Shown here in pieces: positions 34,068-45,600 of a stretch of 64,000 nt of DNA. The stretch comes from Pterobdella sp. o SKG-2022 (Eukaryota > Annelida > Clitellata > Hirudinida > Piscicolidae), in NCBI GenBank assembly GCA_964035795.1, contig OZ038321.1, positions 7,042,079-7,106,078 of the forward strand, written 5' to 3'. The notes beneath the pieces were generated by a model. The model was not told the origin of the DNA, made no database searches, and was given only the letters and a program-made list of their open reading frames with translations. The translations under genes were made by a program, and so were the position numbers. The number at the start of each line of letters is the position of its first letter. Position 1 is the first letter of the stretch.

Positions 34068-37000
34068 GTAGGTAGGTAGATAGACTTACCTCACATTTTC
34101 CTTCTTCTAATGGTTTTCCTGCTGAGTAAACAGAGCAAGTATGCAGAGATCGAGGGCATGGAGTGAAGAAGGGCTTAAAACGCATCTTGTAGTTTGGTAG
34201 TGTGTGTCGACGGCATATAGATTTGCGTATCTGAATTTGAACAACTTTGTTATAATTGAAAGGCTCTCTCTGGTGAAAAAACTATAAATTGAATGTTATT
34301 GATTTCAAATAAAATAGATAACATTACAATAACTTTTATTACGCTAATTGGTATTAATGTTCTTTATTCACGGCTAAAAGGTTTAAAGATTTTATAACGA
34401 GCCATCAATCCAAATAAATCTAATCTTAATGGTTTTTTTTTGGTAATTTTCTTAGAAGTTTTAGTTAGTAACGCTGATTTTCGTATTGTTCAACTGCTCT
34501 ATTCTTTTCGATAATTTGTTTATATATCTGTTATTGCTCTTTAGACATATTGCACCACCAAAACTATTATTATTTTGACCTTTCATTATTCTCATAACGA
34601 TTGTCTCGTGAAAGATTATGTCGATAATGAAGCATTTCTTGGGATATTCCTTTTTATATCAATCTAATTAGATTATACTGCAGTAACATGTCCCAGTAAC
34701 TGGGGTTGACAGCAGTCGGCATAGAGTATTGATACTACTATAGAATAATTTATAAAAAAGGTCATTTATTTGGAACAACTTTGTATAGACTGCCAGCCCG
34801 AGCTTACATCCAACTTGAAATTATCGAATTCAAGATCCCCCGTTCCCACACTTGGGCAGTTTGCTTTGCAATTGTGAACAAAAAGAATGATCATCCACCA
34901 AGCCAAATGACAACGATACCACAATATCAGTTTTTCTTTATAACTATTGAACTTGAAAACCCCATTTTAAACAATTTATCTAAATAAAAAATGAAAATCC
35001 ATAGAATCTACGTATTCGTTGTGCACTCACAAACTATTTGAGCGTAGGAAATATGGAAAAAAAAATATTATCACTAGTAGTGGTGTGATATTACTATTTG
35101 GTATATTTGAAGTATAACAACCTGGTTGGTGATGATGGATGAGAGTTTAGGTATGGATCTCCCTTCGAATTGCGACTCTACTTCAAAATCAATTGATGGT
35201 TCCTGCGCCAACGGTTTATTCATCCTCAATTATTCATGAACATCTTTTGCTAAAGAAAACTGGCTTTAAACTGAATGATAATGATCCTACCACCATCGTT
35301 ATCATAAATATTTAACAGTAATTTCTCTTTTCAAAAGGGTTTGGTGAAAACTATAAGCACTGCCTTTTTTCGATTCGGTACCTTCCCTCTAATAAGCATA
35401 AATATCCTTCTTCAACATTCTCATTTGTATCAACCACTTCGCTCATCACACCTCACCAACGTTTTCTTGAACTTCTGAGTCAGTCTACGCTTCACTGTCA
35501 TACAATAAAACAGATCTCATACATGTATCATATTTGCACGCCATTCTTTAAAAAAATTTCAATATTCCTCAATCTTGCAATTTACCCCACTCCCAATCTA
35601 TCCTGCTTCTATTTTCTATCTAGTTCATTCACGCATTGATAATGATAAACTCAACAACTATTGAATTGATCTCAGTGATAGGTCTTTCTTGTTGAAAAAC
35701 ACTAAACTTGGTAGGGTTTAATCATAATCAAAATGGTTCTTTTTTTTGGATTCTTAGCTCACAAGAGAAGCAGGTTTTCCTTATATATAGAATAGTCCTC
35801 ACGGCAAAAATAAACTAACTTTTTTTTCAAAATTTAAATGCTTAATCACCTAAGAACTTGAATTTTTTTGTTTTTATATTGTTAGTTTAGACATATCAGA
35901 AATAAAAGAATATTTATTTCACATCACAGTAACTGTGTGTACATCTAGTTTGCAATTTGTGAATAAGACGCTTTAAAACACTGTGAATCATTGTGATGCA
36001 AACTAAAGTGTTTCACCTACCTATGAAGTAGACTCAAAGGCTTGTCTCAAAGCCAGAATTTCAAAATTATTATAACCAATCACAAATATTTCTACCAAAA
36101 GTTGGAAAATTGAATTTTATTATGATTTATATTGTGTTTAATGAATAAAATTCTTAGTTATTTTTTGTATATTATTTTCTATTGAAAATAAACTCGGGTA
36201 CATCATTGAGAATTTGTACCTTCGAGTTTTTTTTAATTTTAATAATTATAATATACATATTATATTTTAGCATAACTATCAAACACATCATATATAGTAT
36301 ATTAAAGTATACACATATGTAGTAAAATAAAATTTTTATTAGAGATAAATAAATTTAGAACTTTAATAACCTCAACAAAGGCAAAAGACCAGTGTTTGAA
36401 AGGTACATTAGTGAACTTAAGCCTCAGTGAACCAACCAGCTTCAGGATTTTCACAGATAAATAAGCTGATTTCCCAAAAACTGTGTCCACATCCACAGAT
36501 AGTTGAAAATCACCATCATATTGTAAATCTAACAAAAGAACCACATCTTCTATGTTATTTTCATTATTTGAAAATGAGGTTTTGTTTCTTTTAAATTTAT
36601 TAGGGTTTTTGAGATCTTCATCTTTATTTTTTGATTCATTTTTGTTGGGTTTCAAGCCAAAATCATTGTTTAGTACTCTTATATTGTCAATAATTGGTAG
36701 CCTTTTGCCGAGGTCGATGCTTCTTATTTGTATGTTGTCCAATAGTTTGCCTGTGTTTGAATTTATCAACTCTAAGAACTCTTTACGAAATTTTTGAATT
36801 GCCCATCTGGAATAAAAATGTATAAATATTTATTTCCAGTTAATCTTATTATTTTCAATTTAATCTCAAATTTAAAACTTACTTTCTGATAGCTTTTGTA
36901 TCCTTGAGTTCTTGAAATAAAAACTGAAGCATTAGATTTATGCCAATATATGACCCATCATCTATTTGGTCTTCCTTAAAATCTAAAAAATCCTGTGATT

Positions 37001-37234
37001 ATTGATTAAATACAAAAAAATTTAATCATAGAGCTTGAAATTTAAAGTATGCTTTAGATTAAATATAGTTTGTGAAAAGTTTATTACTTTTGGAATACTA
37101 TATTTCCTGTATTGATTTTTCCAAGGTTTCGTGTTGGAAGATTGTTTTCCAATCCATGCAAAAATTATGTAAAAGCAAATAACTGAACAAGTCAAAATTC
37201 CCGACAAAAATGTTGTTATTAAGGTTAGTAGCAT
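27344..37234 (-). CDS. PDZD8: PDZD8, ER membrane SMP-PDZ-C1 lipid-transfer tether
   Basis: PDZD8 anchors in the ER, binds Rab7 on late endosomes and transfers lipid at contact sites. Twenty-one exons (-): 37234-37088, 36974-36883, 36806-36371, 35202-35122, 34230-34090, 33969-33897, 33576-33473, 33113-33027, 32348-32266, 31918-31855, 31603-31481, 31043-31002, 30568-30428, 30222-30116, 29900-29780, 29624-29554, 29342-29249, 28867-28756, 28393-28344, 28198-28073, 27913-27344. They give 954 residues. In order: an N-terminal membrane helix (LLTLITTFLSGILTCSVICF); an SMP domain (VDTVFGKSAYLSVKILKLVG, RFKPFF); a PDZ domain (DLLTAVNGVKVTSSKYAAKM); a C2-like region (KLLLGH|VGVSMSDIA); a C1 zinc finger (VYCGFCIKK...CMVCRMICHKKCVEKC); and a C-terminal coiled coil (KSLKLLMLQYCAG). 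Exons 12 and 19 are small and less certain. A GATA microsatellite starts six bases after the exon 5 donor. Confidence 0.94.
29393..29430 (-). repeat. LINE 3' end remnant
   Basis: About 40 bp matching the terminal sequence of the 4526-5310 LINE (AGATTATACT...GCAGGAGTCCCGGTAGC on +). It lies in a PDZD8 intron. Confidence 0.5.
31418..31466 (+). repeat. LINE 3' tail remnant with GATTGATTGA end
   Basis: The CCCTTGGTAAAGAAAAATGG and GGCTATAAAAGGATTTGATT segments match the 3' terminus of the LINE at 54001-56612. It is a severely 5'-truncated insertion in a PDZD8 intron, antisense to the gene. Confidence 0.6.
33992..34084. repeat. (GATA)n microsatellite next to a splice donor
   Basis: About 90 bp of GATA units with a few GGTA units at the right end. 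In PDZD8 sense it begins about six bases after the exon 5 donor GTAAGT. Confidence 0.97.
34664..34724 (-). repeat. LINE 3' end remnant
   Basis: TTAGATTATACTGCAGTAAC and CAGTAACTGGGGTTGACAGC on + match the tail of the LINE fragment at 4526-4620. It lies in a PDZD8 intron. Confidence 0.6.
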
Positions 37235-37937
37235 AACTTAAGTTGCTCAATTTTTACTAATAAAAAAATTAAATTTAATATAGTAAGCTTAACTAGAATT
37301 AATTCACATTCACGATTTTAAATTTTAAAAGGTCTTGTTTACAACTTGAGCCGAATTCAGGAATAAGTAAGATGAAAGTAATATTTCTTTAGTATCGTAA
37401 AAGTTGCCTACCAAATATTGAATGTTGTAAAAACCCAACAAAGAAAAGCATTATAATTTTCAAAAATTTATATTCGACATTATGAAACTCATCGCAAGTC
37501 TAACTTGAAATACAAAGTGATCTAGAAGAAGAAACAGGTTTATTTTGGCTTGGGTGACTAGTTTTTCTGGCTGTTTACTCCAAATACCAAATGGAACGTT
37601 TTTTAGAAAACATCGTAACCTCTCACAAGCATTTTTAACACAATTCCTTGTTTAACAGCTTCCATCAAACACTTTGACATCTAATCCTATTTTTTTTTAC
37701 TATATATGGTAGAGAGTCACCATTGACTGACCTCTGAATTAACAAAACCCTTTGCCTACACCACAGAGTTATCGTCGTTTCACAACAAAATCATCAGTTT
37801 ATAAGCTTTGATAAGTGTTAGTTTCCAATTAATAATCGACACAAAACTGTGTAAATATGATGAGCTCACATAAATAGGTTATTTTAGAAGATGTTTGTAT
37901 TTCCTAATCATTAGCATAAAAAACTTAAGTTATTTTT

Positions 37938-38040
37938 ATTGAGCAAAAGTAGCTAAAATTTTCGGTGAGTATAGCAAGTGAGGCTAACGTATTATGGTTA
38001 AGGCTATACTTACCGAAAATTTCAGCTATTTTTGCTCAAT
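37938..38040. repeat. foldback element: 38-bp inverted arms
   Basis: Arms 37938-37975 and 38003-38040 are inverted copies with 35 of 38 positions matching, around a 27-bp loop. Motif CTCAATAAATG at the right arm edge recurs near 22980-23025 with part of the arm (GGCTAAACTTATCGAAAAT), so the arm sequence is dispersed. Confidence 0.85.
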
Positions 38041-38128
38041 AAATGTACTAAATTTCTCCCATTAATTGACGTTGAAGACTGTTGATATTGCTTATAAGTA
38101 CATTAAGATGTCTCTAAAAAGTTACGTT
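38041..38128 (-). repeat. dispersed repeat, copy 1
   Basis: On the minus strand: AACTTTTTAGAGACATCTTA, then AAGCAATATCAACAGTC and TTCAACGTCAATTAATG. The same order occurs at 46658-46736 and 47085-47140 on +. Unknown family, directly abutting the foldback. Confidence 0.65.
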
Positions 38129-38179
38129 TAGTTATATTTATTTTATAGTTATTTAAAAAATTTTTATAACACATGATTT

Positions 38180-38760
38180 ACAAAAAAAGTTGCTACAAAG
38201 GCGTTCAAATGATTGTGAAAGGTTTTCGATGAAGTTGTTTATGAAATAGGTGAGTTTTCGGAAGTTTGCAAAATTTTTGAGAAAAGGAATGAGCGCAAGT
38301 TAGATGGAAAAGCTTTTCACAAGCGTGAACAAGGTGAAAGAAACAGCGACTTATTAGGAAGTTTGAGGAAACAGGTGATGAAGCTGGAGACCAGAGTACA
38401 AGGATCTGACTGGTTGATTGGTGTGCCTAATAGGCAAAAGATCATAAAGATGGGCACGTTGTTTAAGCTTAAGAATGCAGACAATGAGCCAAAGAAATTT
38501 AAACTAGCTTTTTTGGGAAACTGATAGCCAATGCAAACAATCAAAACATTCACTGTAAGAGCTAAAGTAATTAACTTAAAGAACCTTTTTGGAGAGGTTG
38601 AAGCTCATGCAATAAAATTGAAACCGAAGCATGTCTCGTGTTTGTGTCAATCATCAATATGGGTTTGAGAGTCACTTATCGATAATGGAGAATGGTTTCA
38701 AAAAATAATTTGACGATTAGAGGCCAGACCAACCCACAAAGCACCAACGAAGAGACCACG
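38180..38760 (+). pseudogene. decayed coding region resembling the end of a DH domain plus a PH domain
   Basis: An open frame of 101 codons (38219-38521) ends at TGA. It reads KVFDEVVYEIGEFSEVCKIF, then a basic segment, then IIKMGTLFKLKNADNEPKKF. That order looks like a DH terminal helix followed by the first strands of a PH domain. Just after the stop another frame continues with TFTVRAKVINLKNLFGEVEA, and after a further TGA in that frame with ESLIDNGEWFQKII, which would suit later PH strands and the C-terminal helix with its Trp. Two stops lie just upstream as well. I infer a disabled RhoGEF-like (FGD or alsin type) fragment. The family assignment is pattern recognition only. No spliced gene model fits. 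Confidence 0.4.
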
Positions 38761-39522
38761 AGTTGCATCAACATCATGGGTTTGCAAACATGTGCTCAGT
38801 TTTATAGTAAATAAATGAGAGATTTTGTTTTAAAAGATGTAATTTCTTCAAATGCTGTTTAAAAATAAAACCAACGTGTCTCGCTTTTGAAAAATATACC
38901 TACTTAGTACTTGGTAATGTAAGTTCGGCCTATAAAAGGCTTTGTTGTTTTATTGACCTTTGTGTTAGTGTTCATATTACAGCAATGATTTAATACTTTT
39001 GAGCTTAGTATTGCCAATGTGTATGATAAAATTAAACTTTTTATTGAAAAAATTCACAATTTAAAGATATATTTTCAAACGAGTGTGATATTCTCCTATT
39101 TCAACACTCGTGTTCCATCTTGTTTTTTTTCTTTCACATACATGCTGTCCCAATCCCATCAAGATAACTCAACTCAGTTTCTTATATATTTTTTGAAAAC
39201 TTTTATTTTAATGCTTGTCTTCTTCGCACCTTAGAGCATTGATTTTATTTCTTAAACCAATAGCACATTTGTTACACTTTTGGTAAATGTTTAGTTAGCA
39301 ACTTAAAATCTTAAGCTTTACTACGATGTCTCAGTGAAACAAGCTTCAGTGCAAAACCAGTTTTTAACGACTATACATATGCTCATGCTAATGAACTTTT
39401 ACTTTCGAAAAATTCATAATCCTATCGTACTTTTCGATATCTACGTACACTATAGTATTTTCTTGGATAATTAGGTTGTTAAATAATTTCGGATTTTAAA
39501 ATTTGGAAAACTCGTTAAAACT

Positions 39523-39528
39523 TTTATT
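39523..39528 (-). promoter_or_regulatory. candidate NAPRT poly(A) signal
   Basis: AATAAA on the minus strand about 96 bp after the NAPRT stop. It rests on position only in very AT-rich DNA. Confidence 0.45.
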
Positions 39529-39623
39529 TGTAGGAACTGAAAACAAAAAAATACTATGAATAATAGACTATCATCCCAACAACCATATAAACACCAACAA
39601 CGTAACAAGACGTAATATGCAAG

Positions 39624-42600
39624 TTAAGTCAATTTCCCTATTGGCGCGTTTGACATCCAGATTTCATGCATAAAGCAATACAGAGCATCTGTAACGGAAA
39701 CCTTTGGAAAAGTAAAAACACAATTACTCGAATTTTAAAAAAATTCAAATTCATAATTAATTTAAAATTCAGGTTAATGCTTCGTCTCAAAAGTTATATA
39801 ATTTCTAAAACGAACAAATAATCATATATTTAAATACTTCCAAAACATCCATTTTCATGTACCATCACTTTTACCAACCACCACTGGTCTAATAATGTGA
39901 TTGTGATAACCTTATAAGGAGTAGGGTTGAGGGAGCGTTTGTGGTCCATACGGAGGTGGTTTAATGACTGCACCACACGCTTCTTACACTCCAGCAGACT
40001 GGGTATGTCTTGGGTAACCTAAAGAAGAGGTTTATAATGATAATTGCTCATAACGCTTAGAGATTAAGAACATCTTTGGTAACTTACTGAAAATCTCTGT
40101 AATAGTGAAACAATTGTAGACAACAAGAATAAATTTTATAATTCTTGGTTTATCAGGAAAGATTTTAAACAATATATTTGAACACAATGTAAAGAAACAA
40201 CTATGAAGTATTAATTTGGTATACTTTTCCATCCTTGTAGTAACATTTGTATAGGGTCTCAACTCTAGAAGGAATGACGTAAGCTCTCTTCGACTCCTTA
40301 ATGTGGTTTGTAAGTAAGCATAATAAATATAAGTGTCAAATTCTTATTTAAAAAATATGCTTCAACAAAGGTGGAGTTGAAGATTAAAACATTGAAGCAT
40401 CAGATAGTTGTGTTGATAAACTCTAGCGTGCTCCAATTTTAAATATTCCCCTACAAACCCCATCTTGCTGCAACAAACCTGGAAGGGATGCCTGCAAAGA
40501 ATTTTCTCTCCAGGTCGAGGAGGACTTTCAGTGGGTAAAGTCAGAAGATCGACCAAGGAAAAGCCATTGACTCCATACAAGCGATAGGCAGACTTACCGC
40601 CTGGTATGGATACTTTTGAGGGATCTTCACTCAGCTTTATGCATGCTCTGCCACTCACTTCAGCCAACTGTTTTGTTGAACTTAGATATACAACATATGT
40701 TGATTAAAACATACAATGCTTCTTAAAAGTGGATGAGGTGATGAAATAATTCATATACGATGAGCTTTGGACCCGATGGGTTGTATATCATTCAAAAAAC
40801 TATTTGTGTTTATATTTTTATCATTGAGTCGAAATAAAAACAAAAAAATAAACTCTAAAAAAACATAAACAATATTATATGATTCAGTTATAGATACACA
40901 CAAATTCATAAAATTCAAATGAATATGCACCTTGTAGACACAGCCTAGAGCTGGTTGTTTTTGGCAGGTGACTATGTGGGTGCCTATTCCAAAGGCGTCT
41001 ATGGAATGCTCCTGGTACGAATAACAAGTCTCATATGCTTGTGTGTGAGTATTCTGATGTTTTAGATAAAAATTTTCTAGTATCAACGGTTTGAAATATA
41101 GATTATTGGTTTATAAGTAAATTATATTGTTAATTTGTGAACATTAATTATTTTAAAATTATAAACGAAGAAAATCAATTCTTATTCAGTCTTGCTTTCA
41201 GCTTGTTGTTAAAACTAGTTAGCCTAGTTTCCTCTATTTGGAAGCCACGATTGAATTTATTTAAGGGTATAAGTATGAACAATTACTCATAAAGAAAGTT
41301 ACAGTTTAAGCTTGAAAAGCCTCGTTCATTTCTCAAATAAAACTTTTTCAGTGTTTTTTTATCATTTCAATTTTTGAGCATATTTTTGTAACTGATTTAT
41401 CCGAGCTAAAATTTTCTAAAAGTATAACCTTATCACAAAACAACAGTGTTTTCAAATATAACTAAAATAATTAACAAGTACTGGATCTTTAATAAGCAAA
41501 ACTAACCTGTTGATTAAGTGATAAGATAGTTTCTTCATTTAGATCATTGCTTACCATCACATTCAACTTCTTGAATAACTCAATGTTGAATCTGAACAAT
41601 TATATTATGTATCATTAGTTGTAACAGCAGTGGTAGTCAGGGTAGTGGTAGAAGTTATAATTATACGAATAGTAGCAAAATTAGTTTCAATAGAAGTGAT
41701 AAATTAGGTTAACTAATAAGAAAACATTTTTGAAAAAAAATAAAAGTTTATGAACCAATCAAATCGTCATCAAATGTTCCGTTAAAATAAGTTTCACCTT
41801 CCAATATTTCTCAACACAAAGCGAAATACATTTTTAGACAAAAACATATAACGATTTTTCACTGGCCACAATAAAATGTGTATATTTAAGAACACTAATA
41901 AATTTAATTAAGATAAAAAGCTTTTTGTTAACAAAATAAAATTTTCAAGTATACTTAAAAATGTTACTTAATAAAATTTATTAGTGTTCTTGAATACTCA
42001 AAAACCTATAAATAACTTCATACCTATTACACTGAAGAAACTTCAAATTGGAGCGAATGATGGTAAATTTAGATACATACATACAAAAACCCCCTAAAAA
42101 CCTCTCAGAAATGGCCCTGAAAGTCTTCTTAGCTATACTGGAGAGGTAGGCCAAATCTCCGCTATCAATCCTCACTCCCACAGCTTTGTATCCAGCATCA
42201 TTTAGTGCTAGTGCCACTGCACAGAAGTTTGGAAGACCACTCCTGAGTAACAACATCATTTTTGAATTAAATACGCAGTTGAAACACTGATTATTATCGT
42301 AGGTCAATCCTTGTGATAAATTGATTACTTAACCTCTCATTTAAAATAAAAAGATTAATTGATAATAAAGATGCACAAAAAGCGGACTCAAGTTGAAAAT
42401 TGAAAAAGTGCAAAGCTTGAAAGTAGACTATGAAGCAACACATGAATATGAGAACTGATATCTATATAAAGCAGAGCAATCAGTATGAGTTAATAGATCA
42501 CACCAACCCACTGGACAACAATATTAATGCTAACTTATATCACCACGTGATAACTCTAACAACGCAAACACCCACTAACAACCACAACTCCTACAACACC

Positions 42601-45600
42601 AAGGAAGCAAGTAACACACTTGACGACATCATAAGTGTCGATGAGACAGAGGAAGGAGGAGGGGAAAGCGCACGCGTAAGTTATGAATGCAGCCAACTCT
42701 GACTCACTGGGGTCCATCCCTGATCTACCTGTGTGGGGTGCTTGATGCTTTATGTTGTCGTTCATAGTTTTACTTACTTTCATATTATTATTATTTTTGC
42801 AGAATAGAAAAGGATAGGAAGTTGTCATGCAAAAGACATAATACTACAACGAAGAGAACAACTTCAATCAATTATTATTTGAAAGATATTTTAATCAAAA
42901 AGTTACTAAATATTTTGATAAAGTAGAGCAGCTTGGCAAATTTTTATGAAAAACAAAGTAAAGTATTGATTCGAAAAATTTTTACAAAGCTTTTTCACTT
43001 GAGTCTCTAAGTTTGTCCTACAAAAAGCCTCAGGAAATTTTTTCCAATAAATATTTGGTGCTTTTCTTCATAAAGTATTAAATTTTAGTGAAAAAATGAA
43101 ATTTTAGCTTCATCATAGGACATTAGATTAGAACTTGACAGATTTGTGTTGAATAAAATGGCAATAGGTATGACAACTCAAGAGCCAGCATAATGTTCAT
43201 TTGTTATTTGTGGTTTTAATAATAGTTAATGTAGTGTTATGTGGTGTATATTGAGAGCTTTTTCTTGTATATCGAAGCACTTTCTACAGATTTAATGTGG
43301 CAAAACACACTGTGGAACAGGTGCTAATTTTTAGTCCAACAAGAGTTTGAGCCCAGTAACTTTCAGTAATTGGTCTAATGCTCTAACAGCTGAGCTATAC
43401 GGACCAAAAATGATAAGAATAATAACAAATATAGTGATGATATAAGAACTCTATTGAAGTGAAATTTGAGCCATTGATAATCAAAATCACTTTGTTGAAC
43501 TATTAGTTAGATTTATTAAATGTTTCGTTAAATTAGGATTCACATGTTTCATAGTATTTTGATGCAAATGATTATATCTGTATATTCATAAATTAATCAT
43601 TTCAAAAATTTATTTTCTTAGTTTTATATTACATTTAAATTCCAGGTTTATTATTATTGAAACTTGAACCTTCGAATGTTCTAGTAATAGCTAAAATATT
43701 TCCCTTATTGATTCATTAATTACAATGTTAAGAAACTCATTCATAATATTGTATACTTATATCGATAACATAATAAACTATTGTTTTATGAGTTCACTAT
43801 ATAGCAAGGATACTTTTATGTGAACATATATTATTAAAACAAATACATAATATGAAAGTGTAAATTTTTAAATAAGTAAATAAAATTGAAAAATAAAATA
43901 GGTTAAATTTTTTAAATATTCATTTAAATGCCAGTTTTTTGAGAAAAAAAATATGTCGACCATTTGATCGTCCCTATCTGGGGCTTTGGTTGCACAATCA
44001 ATTGGTTCCCCAGGGCGCTACTCCATGTGGACTACTAATTGTCGGCCCATGCGGGATCGAACCCGGTATTTTTAAATAATTAGTCTAATGCTCAACCACT
44101 GAGCTATAGGGGCCGACTAAGCTTTGAGAAAAATTTTGAAAAAACATTAAAATAGCGCCAAATACGATACAGAACGGACAGTATCTTGTTGGAAATGGAT
44201 TAAATATTACAGCTGGTTCGACAACAACTGCTTAATGAATGAAACACTCAGAGCAGGATTTAATGAAATATTGAATGCCTCAACTAACCTTCATGCATCT
44301 CTTGCAGTTGTGAGGCCCAGTGCAAACTCCTCTCTAACAAATCTGTGTTACCATCACCCTGCTTGTTCTTCACCTCCTGTGTGCAACAGTTGATGGAATC
44401 ATTTTTGTTTCACGCAGTTACATGCAATCAAGGCTTGGATGATGGTTAATTAATTGATCTATCCCATACTGTGGGGTATAAATAATATGAATTTCAACCA
44501 ATCATATCTAACTTAAGATCGATTTTACTTAACGAATATATGTAATTGTGTAACTCAAATATGCTTTCCAAAACACTTCGTCTTTTCAAAAAGGGTGTAC
44601 AACGCTACATCTACTTAAGATATGAACAATTACATATTAGTGAGTGGAGTTTACTTTCCCAAACATCAGTTTAACGATTATAATGATGAGCATCACACCA
44701 CACATAATTGCTTGCTAGTACAGTTTAAATGGATACATTATGTAAATGTTACATGGTTGTGGAGATCCTTAAAAGACTTGAATGATGAAACAAACGAGTG
44801 AGCGTGTGTGCCCTTTATCGGAATGTCAAACAACTTGCCTGGTGTGGTGTTGAAGGGACTTATATTTGTAAAAGTTGAGATCAAGATGATGTTAAAAATA
44901 AGAGGGTTAGGGTTGTTTTGTAGAAACGCATGTAAAAGGGACGGAATAAGTATAAGCACTTTACAAGACTGCATTGAAACTACAAAAAAATTATTTCGCC
45001 AATTTTTTTTATAGTCAAGTTTTAACTGCAAATTATACAACTGCTCATACTTATTCCATTTTCTGTGCCACCCTGGCGAGATTTTATTCTTTTTTATTGT
45101 ATTTCCCTTATCAGTAAGCATCTTAAAAGATACAAGGATTTAGTAAACCATACCATAAACTCATTCAATAAACATTCCCTCATTAAAAAAAGCAAGTTAT
45201 ACACTATCATCATCATCATCATTTTATTATAGTCAGCATCTTTCCCTTTTCCAGGGAGTCACTGACTTCTTTCCATGACCTAAACCCCTCTCTCCATTTA
45301 ACCCTGGCGTAAGCCTCTTCAAGACTTAACCCAAGCCCACGACAAAGGTTTTCCATCCTTTTTGTCCAAGCTTATCTTGGCCTTTTCTTTCTTCTACTAC
45401 CTTCAACCTCAAACCTCCACACCTGCTTAACACAATCATAATCCCCTTTTCCTTACAACATGTTCATATTACATCATACAAAATTTCTATAAAAATATAT
45501 GAGTACATATGAATAGTCCAACCCTAGCATGGAAACGGAAATTAAACAGTGATGATGATGATGAGTATTACATAATAACCTGCCAGAAGATTGCTTGTGG

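Larger units (their letters stand above)
37235..39623. other. gap between PDZD8 and NAPRT
   Basis: It holds the PDZD8 upstream region, a foldback repeat (37938-38040), a dispersed repeat (38041-38128), a decayed + strand coding region (38180-38760) and the NAPRT 3' flank. The rest shows nothing identifiable. Confidence 0.6.
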
